Positions 9,515-21,500 of a DNA stretch of 64,000 nt are shown here, in pieces. Both the position numbers and the translations under genes were made by a program. The DNA comes from Eleusine coracana subsp. coracana (taxonomy: Eukaryota > Streptophyta > Magnoliopsida > Poales > Poaceae), in contig CM064434.1 of assembly GCA_032690845.1 (NCBI GenBank), positions 32,084,413-32,148,412 on the forward strand, read 5' to 3'. Each line of letters starts with the position of its first letter. The stretch's first letter is position 1. Below the pieces are notes generated by a model. That model ran no database searches. It had not been told where the DNA came from and was given only the letters and a program-made list of their open reading frames with translations.

Positions 9515-12500
9515 TGTGACATCCCATGTCACAAAAGGAGGTTAACAAAACCTAACATCAATTAGGGATAAGCAAAAGTATAATGAATCCAGGTGCCAAA
9601 GAATAAAAAGAAGAAACCTACTTAATTAAGCCCATAATATTAAAAAAAAAGGGGTCATTCACAAACATTACCAAAACCCATGGAAGTACCCCAATATTTT
9701 TGCATATCCTGAATGGCCATAAAAAATTATAATTTTGAGAATTTTTCCAGAATTTTTGGTAACCATTTAATACCCTTAAAAAATTTTCTAGGCTCGGGTT
9801 TGGAATTTTCCTAATTTATCAAAGCAAAACTAGCAGGTGCACCCAAAATCAAAGTTGGAGCACACGTTTCACTGAACCCACACAAAAATTTGTGTCCAAT
9901 TTGGAGCACGGGAACCTGTCGAAATTTACCAAACCTGAGTCCAAGTTCTGAGTCAAGCCGAGTCAACCGCCCCTTCTCTCTCCCTCTCGCTCCGGCCAGT
10001 CTCCGCCCGACACCGACGCGCCCCGTACGGTCGCCACTGCCGCTCTCCTGTCGCCCCACTCCGGCCACTGTGCTGCCAACTTGCCGCCCTGTGCCACCGG
10101 CCGGAAATTGAAGTCGCCCACCGCCGGCAGCCACTCCCCTGCCGACAGCGCGACCTTCTCTCCCTCTCTCCCCCTCCCTCGGTTCTCTCCTCCGCCGGCT
10201 GGGTCAAAAAGCAGCAGCAGCACCTAGACTCATCCCTCTCACTCTCTCTCAGCTCGCAACCAGTTCTCCCACACTCCAGATCAGCCCCCGAGCGCCGGCA
10301 CTCTCTTCTCCTCCCTCTCCCCGGTGAAAACCGTGCCAGTGCTCTGTTCTTCCCCGCCATGACCGCTGCCGTGTCCAGCTCCGACTAGGTGGCCTACCAC
10401 TCCCTCCTTCCTTCGCAAATCGACGCGCAAGGTCATCACCTCACTCCCCTCTAACCCGCTTCCTCCCTCGTGCAGCGTGCTCACCGGATTTCGCGAAGCC
10501 CGAGCCACCGCCGCCGGGACCCAACACCCTCGCCGACGAGAACCCCCCTCCGGCCTTCCCCCTCGACGAGTTCCTCAACGCCGGCCGTCCCCGGACCACC
10601 GCGACGCTCGTCGACCGAACCCCGGAGCTGCCTCTGCCACCGCGCGTCATCGCCGGCGCTCTCCGGTGAGCCACATCTCCCTTTGACCCCCTCCACGAGC
10701 TCCCCTCGGCATGGAGACTCTCCGAGTCGCGCGCGAGCCCCGGCCATGCCGCCGATCGGCCGCTGGACCGAGCTCACCGTCGCCGGCCGCCGCGCGCGCG
10801 CTTTTGAACGATTTGAAACCAATGGCAGATTTGTAAATAAGGGTGAACTTTGATTAAACTTGAAAATTCAATAACTCGAGAAATAAAAGGCCTAAAAATG
10901 TGAAATTAATTTTGTTAGACTCCTAAAATCTTGCTCTACCAGAAAAATAGGATCAAGTCCAAGGTTATTGAGTAAATTAATTTATTTAATCCATCAAAGT
11001 CACATCCTTAATTTGCTTAATAAATTCATAAGTAATTATGTGTGAATGGTAAATTCATGAAATTTGCTTAGTAAGCAGTTCATGGCATATCTAAACTTTC
11101 TGCAAAAGAACATTTCCATTTTTATGCATATTTTCAATATTATTGCATAATCCTCATTTTCAGTAATTGAATTTATATAAATCATTGGCTGGGAATTTAT
11201 TAATGAAATTTGGCATTCCTGTTCTTTATGCACTTGTACACTTGTGTGAAATCTCATGAAAAATTTGAAGCTACCTAGGTATAAATTCCCTATCGAAATT
11301 GATCAAGTGTTAAGTAACTAAGAAATTCTTCATATAAATATTACTTCATGTGTGTATTTAAGGAAAGTAAGAATCAATTAATTTCTGGAAATCCATGGAA
11401 AATAACTCATCTTCACATTACAGTAGGATGTCTCATTGTGCAGCTATATGCTTTGGTTCTTGATTAATTATATGAACTAGAACTAGTAATGCAAATTAAA
11501 GGGCCATTTTAGGTATAGTATTAATTTACATATGGTCACTTTAGCTAAGTGGCTCAAAAATGAACTTTCTGAAATTTAACCCTAAGTACTACATTGTCAT
11601 GTCATCATCAACCATGGTGTCAATTAATCAACATTTAGGCCATGCTCATGTTAAAGTAGACTTACACTAAGAGTGTGATGATTAATAAATTGCATTTTTG
11701 TAGCTAGAAGTTTGTCCCTTCAAAAATTCAGTAGCTACCATGTCATACTTAGGTGTACACACATTCATAAATAAATGACTAGGCACTAATGTTTATTTGC
11801 TGAGGAAGTGCCATGAACTGCCATGCCATGCATTCCATCTTTAATCAAGAAAACTCCATGAAACCTCGTGCATTCCTTGGCATTAATGCATATCCATTCC
11901 ATATAGGGATCGAGACCGAGGAGATCACACCGGACCAGCAAGGAGCTGAAGTGCACTTTGGTGACGACGCTAACTACGATCACACCCAAGGCAAGCCCTG
12001 GTGCATAACCCATTTTATCACTCGAGTCCTTTTCTTTATCACAAGTTAGGAATACTATATTGTGCATTAAGTGTAGGACTTGGATGCAACACACTTGCAT
12101 ACTCCCGCAATGACCCATGATTAGTATGTTAGTAAGCCCTTCCGTTAGCAAATGCTATGCTTAAACTAGTGGAGTCAACGGTAGGTTAGAGATTCAACTA
12201 TGGGGGTTGATGAACTCGATAAAAATGGAGCACCTATCGTTGCAACTCCGTGAACAAGTATTGAACTGTACCAAGTGCATACCTTTAATATGGGAATTGG
12301 TAAACCTAGTAACTTGGGCGCCGTATTGTTGGACGGCCATACTCATCAATCCAGAGGTGATGTGAACAGCACGGTGGTTGCACGGGTTTGAGGACCGCTG
12401 GAGAGTGCATGGGTTAAGCCTCGGATACGAAGTACTGTATCGCGGGGAGGACGTGTACTCAAGATCGATGGCCCCGGATCGACTTTATAGCAACCTTGTG

Positions 12501-13353
12501 AACGGTGGCCATACGTGTTCTTAAATGATGTGTATGTCGTGTATTTGGGTTCTCCCTACAAGATGTAAATCAATTCGAATTGCCGTCCCTCTCGGTTATA
12601 AGTACCTCTTGTTCGAGCAGTGGCAATGATATGTTAAGTAGTAAAGTTGTGGTTAAGTTTTTCTGAAATTTTACTTACGCTATGGATACCTATTGCTATG
12701 GTGTATTGCTCTTTAGCTATATTCGTGTCTTAGTAGCCAGCTACCCTCACCGTAGCTGTGTTCTATAATAAGCAAAGTAAAACTTTGATTAAAGAGGTTG
12801 AAAGTGCAGCATAGAACTAATAGGAGCTTTTTATGCAAACATCAAATAAAACCGGTCAGCCCCCCTGCATACTAGGAGTCGGTTTTTAGCAAACCGGTTG
12901 ACGGGTAAGTCTTGCGGAGTATGTTAGATACTCAGGGTTTGCGTTGATGTTGTTTTTCAGGTCTCCCTCAAGCGACCTATTGTGATTGTTTTAATAAGGT
13001 TGTGTGGGAAGACGAGGAGCCTCAGAACTGGACCATCGAATGGGTCCCCAGCTCTCCTAATCTGGATGGGTGAGCCATCGCCATAGGGCCAGCATGGTTC
13101 ACGTAGGACTAAACATCGTGTTTTGTCGTTTCACCGCTTCCGCAAAATTGTGTAATATGTACTAAGGACATATGTACTCGGATCTGAACTTAATCATATT
13201 TCACCCCTGGACTTGTAATGTTATGCACTTAAGTGATGTAATGTTGTAAATGATGAATGTTCATGTGTGAATGCTGTGTATGGTTACTTCGTTAACCATC
13301 TCCCGAGACGATCCTGTGCGACATACTCTACTTTTCGGAGTAGTGTTGTCACA
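9515..13353 (+). mobile_element. 3.84-kb solo LTR (Tekay/Del-like chromovirus, inferred)
   Basis: It starts TGTGACATCCC and ends TTGTCACA, with TSD TTCGT at 9510-9514 and 13354-13358. It has no gag or pol and no internal direct LTR pair, so it is best read as one long LTR left after LTR-LTR recombination. A CpG-rich core (about 9940-10810) sits inside AT-rich flanks. The TGTGACA start, the length near 4 kb and the acidic exon-like stretch fit grass Tekay/RIRE3-type LTRs. Clade assignment is inference; the boundaries are seen. Confidence 0.8.
11907..13073 (+). other. Possible spliced acidic ORF inside the solo LTR
   Basis: A coding-like exon begins after ATATAG at 11907 (IETEEITPDQQG...), ends at CAAG 11990 and is followed by GCAAGC, a possible GC donor. 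A pyrimidine-rich acceptor TGTTTTTCAG ends at 12960. The frame continues exactly across this junction and runs to a stop at 13071-13073 through VVWEDEEPQNWTIEWVPSSP. The peptide is strongly acidic. No Met is fixed; the reading is open upstream to ATG 11813. Function unknown. It may be a family-conserved LTR peptide or chance. Confidence 0.4.
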
Positions 13354-13892
13354 TTCGTGTGAGTCCATTCTCTCCCTCTTCCCTGGACATTATTTCCAAA
13401 TGGTTGGAATGAGAAAGTGCAAAGTTTTTTTCGCTAGGACCATCTCTTAACTTAACAAAATATGCATACTAGATGTGCCATTCTACCAAGCTCCACATAT
13501 AAAGCCAAATTTCATAGAGTATGATGAGCACTTGGTGAGGAAATAAACTTTTTGAGAGATGAGAGTCATAGTGAAAAATTGCACCAAGAGGGAAAATTTT
13601 CAATCTTATGCAGCATTTCAAAAACTTTGGACTCATGATCATGTAGGAGTTTGAGTGACAAAAATCTAAACTAGTTGTTCTGAGTTCCAACCGCTCATGA
13701 CAAGGTTATAAAATGCCTACGAGCCCCACTTGCAATGAGAAAGACTTAGTGATCAATTTGTGCTGGTTTACTATTACCCCTATGTTGTAGGAGTATGTGT
13801 TTGTGCACTTGATCCTTGCAGGGCTCTAATATTGAAGCAACTCCTGATCCATCACTTCCAAATTTTAATTTGCTCAGGACGAGCAAAGGTTT

Positions 13893-13905
13893 AAGCTTGG
13901 GGAGG
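13893..13905 (+). other. Polypurine tract of element A
   Basis: AAGCTTGGGGAGG lies directly before the 3' LTR start TGTTGG, the usual plus-strand primer position. 13359-13892 before it is 3' noncoding sequence of A; I see no ORF there. Confidence 0.8.
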
Positions 13906-15862
13906 TGTTGGTGGCCCTTAAAACCCAATATTAGCCACCAACCGGTCGGGAAATACAAGGTAAAGAACAAAGTTTCGTGAATATTTGTTTAAACTAATAA
14001 AGTTTCACGAGTTTTGGTGAAATATGTGTTTGCAGGGTCAAAAGGGCTAAAATCATGTAAAAACATGAAGAAACACCCCGTCCACCGATTATGCCTTAAA
14101 ACAGCAGGCAGACAGGGTCATATGAGGTTGAAATCAGGGCCCGGTAGGATCATGATGGCTGAAATCCGAACCCAGCCGACAGGGTTATATCAGGCTGAAA
14201 TCAGCAACCCGGCGGGTCAAAACAGAGTTGTCATGAGGCTAACCATCCGACCCAGCCGACCCTGCAAAACACTCCAAAATGAAGCCGTTTTCCATTCCCG
14301 GACTAAGGAGGGTAAAAAGTGGAGAAATAAAGGAGGAACTCATGTGGCACAACATGGACAAGTCAAGACGTTACCGGGGGGGGGGGGGGGGGGGGGGGGG
14401 AGGGGGGTCGGCACCAAAGATGGGCTGCCGCCTGGCCTGGGTTGACCACCCAGGGTTGCCAGCCCATGAGGCCCACAACTTCTACCGACCCCAAAACAGA
14501 GATTTCGGTGGAAACCGACCAAGTAACCGCCATCGGGACAAGATCTGAGCCATCCAAAGAAAGTCAGTTGGAAACCGACCAAATCCAGTAGCCGCCCGGC
14601 CTGGCCTGCCACCTGGAGGTGCATGCCGCCCGGCATTCCCGGCCGCCCGGCACACGTGGCCGCCCGGCGTGGCCCGCCGCCCGGCGGGAGATTTTTTGCC
14701 CACCGACTCTCCTCCACTTTGAAGTACCAACCAAGTATCTACCACCTATAAATAGAGGGGGAATTCGGCCGAAAGAAAGCATCAAGCAAGTGAAACACAT
14801 TGGAGTCCATTTCCCACTACTTTTCTTACTAGTAGAGTAGGTTAGTTAGTCGGGAGTTAGAGTCTAGTCAAGAGCATCGCTCGGGATTCCGGAAGTCGCC
14901 TCGGAGTCTTGGTATGAGCTCTCTTGTATCTTTTCTCTTTTTGTAAGACTTATCCCTTATCAATATAATTATATTTTCTTATTTATCTTGTCAAGTAATT
15001 ATCTTTACTTAGTCAATTTCCATAAGTTAGAAAAATCGGGAAAGAACTTTGAAGCATAGTTTACGGGATTCTCGACTAGGATTTAATTAAGTTTAGTTCT
15101 TGTATAGAACTTAGATTTGGTTATTTCCCGGCTATTTTTCCGCTAGGCCAACGGAATAATATCTAGTGAAAGCGTAGGCATGGTGCCGAAGTTAGCACTA
15201 GCTGGTTTTGCATTCGTCCCCACGGGCTGTGTGGTTGGCGGCAGGTGGTGGCAGCCCTGTCCGTCCATTTAGTATTCCATCATGTTCGGGAAGTCTCAAG
15301 CAGGGTTGTCTAGCGGGAACGTGCCCACTAGTGTACGAGGTTAGTTACCGACCCTATTAGTGGATTGTTGTCGTGCCTTGAAGTAAACTTATTGGTGAAA
15401 GACTCGAGGCTGTACCATGAATTTGGTGTAAGCACTCAACCCGAGTAACTAGGAATTTTGACACTTGACTTAGATAAAATAGGAAGATATAATCTTAGGA
15501 ATTCTAGACTTAGACTCGTTGTCCTCCCGGCTAGCTTAACCGGTCTCTTTATTTATCTTAGTGTGGATTTCTCCTGTTTCACTACCCCAACTATCATTAT
15601 CGAACATCCTTACCCCCGTCTTTGGTCAGTTGGTATAATTCTTATAGTTATATCCTTGTTAAACCAAGATACTCATACGCCTAGCTTCCCTGCGGAAAAT
15701 AAATATGATACCTTGGAATACTCCCGGGTGAAATGCTACAATAGATGTTCCGTACGCTTGCGGATTAATTCATATTTCTCTAAAAGCATAACAAACATCA
15801 AATCATTTATGGGGTCGTACCAGGGATAGTGATATTCTTGATGCGACGTTAAGAAATGCCAA
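13906..15862 (+). repeat. 3' LTR of element A
   Basis: About 1957 bp from TGTTGGTGGCC to TGCCAA. The expected final CA is missing, so two bases were lost or changed at the join with F. U3 contains repeated GCCGCCCGGC units (14590-14690), a poly-G run and a TATA box TATAAATAGAGGG at 14747. The promoter would start transcripts near 14780. The hairpin-forming GGCAGCCCTGTC lies at 15250-15261. Confidence 0.85.
14376..14400 (+). repeat. 25-base poly-G run in U3 of A
   Basis: 25 consecutive G, then A, then six G. It may fold as a G-quadruplex. It lies about 350 bp upstream of the LTR TATA box. The length may also be an assembly artefact. Confidence 0.8.
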
Positions 15863-16081
15863 GAGTGTACCATTATTCTAGACTTGTTGGTTCAAAGGGC
15901 CAAAGTCCCATGGGAATCGATAGTATTATTTGGTAATGTAAGCATGGTACTTAGGTTGGCAAATATCTCTAAGTGCTTGATTGCCCCACAAACAGGAATA
16001 GGTGTGGCAGTAAGGACTTAATTGCCTTTTGTCACGAGCCCTAGTAAAGGATTGCTAGCAGGTGGTGATAGCCCTGTTGTG
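15863..16081 (+). repeat. LTR fragment of element F, left of insertion B
   Basis: Once B is removed this joins 23388 onward. It contains GGTGGTGATAGCCCTGTTG (16062-16080), a decayed form of the motif found at the same place in the LTRs of A, B, E and G. The upstream part of this LTR lies beyond A, outside the window. Confidence 0.6.
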
Positions 16082-17893
16082 CGTTGACACTTCTTAATGT
16101 CGCATCAAGAATATATCTATTCCTGGTATGAAGCCAGAAATGATTGTTGGCATTTGTTGTGCCTTAAGAATAAAATGAATTAATCTGCAAGCGCACGAAG
16201 CACCTTTGTAGCATTTCACCCAGCAGTATTCCAAGGTATCATATTTGTTTTCCTCAGGGAAGCTAGGAGTAAGATTATCTTGGTTTAACAAAGATATAAC
16301 TACAAGAGTTTTACCCACTGATCAAAGATGGGGGTAAGGATGTTCAATAATAGTAGTAGGGGTAGCAACACAGGAGAAATCCACACTAAGATAAATAAAG
16401 AGATTGGTTAAGCTAGCCGGGAAGACAGCGAGTATAAGTCTAAGATTCCTAAAGATATATCTTTCCAATATATACCTAAGTCAAGCGTTAAAATCCTAGT
16501 TACTCAGGTTGAGTGCTTACACCAATTTCTTGGTACAGCCTCGAGTCTTTTACCTGTTAACTCACTTCAAAGCACGAAAACGTTCCACTAATATGAGTTG
16601 GTAACTAACCTCTGTACTAGTGATTATGCTATTGCTAGACAACCCTGCTTGAGACTTCCCAAATGTGGTCGATTACTAAAGGGACGGACAGGGCTGTCAC
16701 CACATGCCGCCTACCACACAGCCCATGGGGACGAATACAAATCCAGCTAGCATTAGCTTAGGCATCGCACCTACGCCTTCACTAGATATTCTTCCGTTGG
16801 CCTAGCGGAAGAATAGCTGGGAAATAACAAAGTCTATGCTTGGAAAGAACTAAACTTAATTAAATCCTAGCCAGGAAACCCATGAACTATGCAACAAAGT
16901 TTCTTCCCGATAATTTTAACTTAGGGAAAAAGACTAAGTTAAGATAAATACTTGACAAGATATAGAAGAAAAGATATTTATATTGATAAAGGATCAGTCT
17001 TAGATAAAGAGAAAAAATACAAGAGAGCTCATACCAAGACTCCAAGACAATTCCGAGATCCCGAGCGATGCTCTTGACTGGACTCTAACTCACGACTAAC
17101 TAACCTACTCTACTAAGTAGCACATGTAGTGGGAAATAGACTCCTTGATATGTTTCTTGCTTCGATGCCTCTCTACTGCCGAATCCTCCCTCTATTTATA
17201 GGTGGCAATAGTCCGGGGGGCATTTGTAGTTGAAGGAAGGTCGGTTGGCCGAAATTGGTACGCCAGGTCGCATGCACCACCGGGCGGCCGTAGGATCGTG
17301 TCGGTTCATGACCGACTTATTTTGGTTGGCCTGGATCTTGTCCCGATGGCATATATTCGGTCGGTTCATACCGACTTCTCTGTTTTGGGGCCGATAGGCC
17401 TATTGGGCATCATGGGCTGACAACCCGAGCCCGGGTGGCAAGGCAGGCCGGGTGGCGGCCTATGTCGGGTGCCGACCCCCTCCGGGTTGCCCCTTGTCCT
17501 CTCCCGGTTAGGACACTTGTTGGCCTTCTCTTCCTTTGATATATTTCATCATTCTTAATCCGGGAGGAGAAAATGGCATCATGTGATGTGTTTTTGCAAA
17601 ACCGGCCGGGTTGGATGATCAGCCTGAAAAACGACTCCGGTTAATCAACCGGGTGGCTGATTTCAGCCATATATGACCCTGTCGGCTGGTTCCTGATTTC
17701 AGCCTGAAAACAACCCTGTCGGCCTGTGAAAACGGTTGTTTCACACTCGTGATCCAACGTCGGGGTGTTTCTTCATGTTTTTACATATTTTGGTTTTCTT
17801 ACACTGACAAACGCATATTTATTAAACTTAGGTCTTTACCTTGCATTTCCCGACCGGTTGGTGGCCAATTTTGGGTTTTATCGGCCGCCAACA
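16082..17893 (-). repeat. 3' LTR of element B
   Basis: About 1812 bp. On the minus strand it starts TGTTGGCGGCCGATAAAACC and ends GTGTCAACG. TATA box (minus) TATAAATAGAGGG at about 17188-17200. Palindrome GACAGGGCTGTC at 16687-16698. PBS-like fossil at 16121-16136. Confidence 0.85.
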
Positions 17894-18833
17894 CTTCCCC
17901 AAGGTTAAACCTTTGCTTGTCCTGAGCAAATTAAACTTAGAAGTGATGGATTAGGAGTTTCTTCAATGTTAGCACCCTACAAGTATCAAGTGCAAAAACA
18001 CATACTCCAACATAATATGGGTAAGTATAAACCAGCACAACTATGTCACTAAGTCATTCTCAATATGCAGCGGGGCTTGTTGGCATTATATAACCTTGTC
18101 ATAAGCGGTTGAAGTCTAGAACGGCTAGTTTAGACTTTGTCATGCAATCTGCTATTCGATCATGAGTCCAAAGTTTTTTTGTAGTGTTGCATAAGATTGA
18201 AAATCTTCCCTCTGGGTGTAATCTCTCACTATGGCTCTCATGTCTCAAAGGGTGTATTTTCTTACCAAATGCTCATCCTACTTTCTAAAAGTTTGGGTTA
18301 AATATGTGGAGCTTGGTAGGATGTCACATTTAGCATGCATATATTGTTAAGCTAAGAGATGATACTAGCGAAAGACATTGCACTTCCTAATTCCAATCAT
18401 TTAGAAATAATGTCTAGGGGAGAGGGAGAGAATGGACTCGCGCGAAGGATTGGGCTAGCACAGTTGCAAAAGTCTTGGGTGAAGATTTATGCCAAATATT
18501 TGATTTTTGTGCTAGAGAAAAAGGATGGCAATTTTATTTTTTTGCTCAAAGAAATATTTTATTTTTGTATGAACCTTGAAGCTTTTTGCTATAGCACATC
18601 CATGAGAGCTAATAAATTTTTCCTTTCTTTCATCTTTTGCTTTTTTTTCTTCCAGCTCTCATGGTGTAAAGAGGCTAATTCAATGGTTCAAATTTTTTTT
18701 GCAAACTTTTTCTCAGCAATTGGGAGGACCATGATCTTTTAATGGGATCAATGACATTGATCCTCCACTCATGGCCATCATCTCTTCCGACAAGGGTCCA
18801 GATTTTTCCTCTCGAACAAGAGGTTCTCCGTGT
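17894..18833 (-). other. PPT and 3' noncoding region of element B
   Basis: PPT AACCTTGGGGAAG (minus) at 17894-17906. A stem-loop with 11-base arms (18600-18610 and 18654-18664, CCATGAGAGCT with AGCTCTCATGG) encloses a loop that is A-rich in the sense strand. An open + strand frame at 18359-18742 has no recognisable product and is judged non-coding. Confidence 0.7.
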
Positions 18834-21360
18834 TTAGTTTTTCATGGTACCCTTCGTGGATGGAGAATCTTCCACGATCGATGCAACTTCTTTCATCCGC
18901 CATATTTGTTTGATCTTCTTTGTTTTGGTAGGGACCCTTTTCCTCATTTCTTGTAGCTCGTTCTTCTTCATGGGTAGCAGTGGTGCGCTCTTGACTTTTG
19001 CCACAGGTGCACCCGATTTTGGTGGGATTGGGTACACCTCTTTTTTCTGCACTGTGTTAGGATTCTTGCCATAAAAGATGCGGACCTGATTGCATTATTC
19101 TGTTCGGGGCTTAGAGGCAAACTTTTCTTCATTCCCATTAATGTTAAGGTTGATTTCTCTAGCCCCAACATCAATGACGGTGTTTGCGGTGCTGAGGAAT
19201 GGCCTTCCTAGTATAAGAGGTATCTTTACATCGGCCTCCATATCCAGCACCACAAAGTCGACGGGAACGAGACAATTCCTTATCTTCATGGGTACGTCCT
19301 CTGCGATACTCGCTGGGTAATAGACTGATTGGTTGGTGAGCTGCAAGCACATTGTTGTAGGAGATAATGAATTGACATTAAGTTTGTCATTGACGCTCAT
19401 GCTTGCCCCTAGATCATAGAGGGCGTTGTTGAAGTGTTGCATCCCGATGGAACATGGGATGGTTGGGCATCCCGGATCTCGCTTCTTTTCTAGGAGGGAG
19501 TTTAAGATGGCGGAGCTGCATTCCTCTGTTAATTTAACAATCTCAGTGGACGGTATTGGGTGTTTGTTATTGAGTATGTCCTTTTGGTACTTGGAGTAGG
19601 TGGAAACCTGCATAGCATCAAGTAGAGATATGTTGACATATAATTTCTTTATTACCTCCACAAACTTGCCGAATTGTTCATCCACTCTTGGCTTCCTGTG
19701 GCGAGAGGGAAATGGCAACATCGGGGTATCATAGAACTCATGTGGTGCCTTCTTGAGAGGCGCCTTTGTTTCCTCAACTTCAATCTCTTCTTCATCCCCT
19801 GACTTGGATTGGGTTCCCTATCCTTCCCTACATTGTTATGATTTGGCAGATCTTGTGTAGATTTTCTACCTCTAGTTGTGACCGCATTAACATTTTCCTT
19901 GGGGCTAGCTTCCGGCTGACCGGAGAGCTTGCCAGAGTTAGGACAATAGAGGCGGCCAGCTGAACAATTTGTGTTTCTAACATTTTGTTATGACAGAGCT
20001 GGTTTTGCAGAGAGGTATTGAAAGCTTCCATGCGAGAATCTATACTTTCTAGGACTTCATCAGTAGCAATAAATTTCCTACTTATACTTTCATTCATTTT
20101 AGATTGTCCTAGAACAAGATCACGGAAGGAATGTTCATCACGAGTGAAGTTTCCAGAGTTACCCATATTTTGTCAAAGGAGAGGTTTGACTTGGACTCCC
20201 ATCCAAAGATGGTCGTGCGGGGCCTAAACTTGTTGTTGTTGTTGTTGTCGTTGTCGTTGTTGTTGTTATTGTGTTGTATTTGTTGTTGTTGTTGTTCTTT
20301 TTGTTGTTGTTGCTGTTGTTGTTGTTGTTGTTGTTATTGTTGTTGTTGTTGTTGAGGTAGTTTACTTCTTCCTGAGTCTCTATACAATGGCTTCCCATAT
20401 GTCCAACATTGCCACTGACTTCACAAGTCATGCAAGAGTCTAAGGACTGGGCAGTCTGTGGTGAATCCATCTTTTTTAACAGTTGATCAATCTTGATCGC
20501 TAGCATGTCAATACCATCAACTTGGTGGACTCCCCTCATCTTGGGCTGCGGCTGGCTCTGCCTCTCATCATAGCCACTGTAGTTGGTGACCATCTTTTCT
20601 ATGAGCGTTTGAGCTTCTTTGACCTTCAAGGACAAGAAAGAACCTCCAACGGCTACATCTAGGTGCTCATGAGCGGGGTGGTTGAACCCATGGTTAAAGC
20701 TTTGGATTAGCAACCAATCTTGCATTCCACGATGTGGGCATGACAAAGTGTACTCTTGGAAGTGTTCCTATGCCTTAGGGATGCTTTCATTGGTTAGCTA
20801 TTGAAAACTTGAAATTTTGTTCCGTAGGGCATTGGTTTTGCCTAGCGGGAAGAACCTGGCAAGGAAAGCGTTGGAGCACTTGTCCCATGTGGTGAGTTCT
20901 TCTTGATTGCTGTTGAACCACTGCTTGGCCTTCCCCAAGAGTGAGAATGGGAAAAGGCGAAGGCGAATGGATTCAGGGGTCATATCGTCTCTCATGGGGA
21001 AAGTGCTGCACACCGCCAAGAATTGTTGGAGGTGAGCGTTTGCATCTTCCGATGCCTTGCCACAAAAGGACTGGCCAGAACCATGTTGATTAAGGCTGGC
21101 TTCAGCTCATAGCTTATGTTCCCAATGTTCAGGTTCGGACCGGTACGGATGTTGTTTGTAGATGGGGCATAGTAGTCCCGAATTGTCTTCTCAGCCATGG
21201 TTGGTTGAGTGGACATAGACGGATCTTGCCATTGAGCTTGTATGATCGGAGGTGCTTCAAGAGAAAGTCTAGGCTGAGGAGGGGTGAGTCTTTGATGCAC
21301 TCTCCTCAACAAAGCCTCCGGATCGTTATGGTAGTTGTCTGGTAGGTCGAAACCAGTCAT
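18834..21360 (-). pseudogene. Athila-type gag-protease of element B (broken)
   Basis: The start is ATG 21358-21360 (MTGFDLPDNYH); the end is stop 18834-18836 after GTMKN. Gag core LFPFSLLGKAKQWFNSNQEE lies near 20910-20960. The zinc knuckle reads CEVSGNVGHMGSHC, with Ser in place of the second Cys. The linker has an expanded Asn/Thr tract (20229-20354). The protease has DLGASMSV and PLILGRPFLST. A frameshift near 21065 and stops near 20796 and 20760 break it, and a further shift lies near 19820. The C-terminal tail KKIKQIWRMKEVASIV matches A and E; no RT follows. Confidence 0.85.
20229..20354 (+). repeat. (TTG/AAC)n microsatellite in B gag
   Basis: An imperfect GTT/TTG run, read on the minus strand as AAC/ACA, encodes long Asn and Thr runs in the gag linker. 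A and E have only short Asn/Thr stretches at this place. Confidence 0.9.
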
Positions 21361-21474
21361 AAAGCATCTTGTTTACACCAGAAATAAACAGAACAAGGGT
21401 AAGCCCGCAAAGGAAAATGGTAACTTTTTGGTAGAAATATCAATGTTAAATTTCTGATTTCTTAGCCTATTGCT

Positions 21475-21492
21475 TCCCCGGCAATGGCGCCA
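21475..21492 (-). other. Primer binding site of element B
   Basis: Minus strand TGGCGCCATTGCCGGGGA, one base from the tRNA-Asp complement, eight bases inside the 5' LTR. Confidence 0.85.
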
Positions 21493-21500
21493 AAAATGCT

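Noticed and set aside
10441..10853. Overlapping long frames on both strands in the CpG-rich part of the solo LTR
   Set aside because: Composition is Ser/Arg/Pro/Gly-rich in all frames, as expected for GC-rich DNA with few stops. No domain or start context; the region lies inside a TSD-bounded LTR.
14014..14800. Gly-rich and Pro-rich frames across the poly-G run
   Set aside because: They come from the homopolymer and GCC repeats in U3 and have no conserved product.
18359..18742. 127-codon + strand frame in the 3' region of B
   Set aside because: It spans the conserved stem-loop and poly-T stretches. The hydrophobic Phe-rich end reflects T-runs.
20131..20355. + strand frame encoding poly-Cys and poly-Leu
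   Set aside because: It is the reverse complement of the gag Asn/Thr microsatellite on the minus strand.
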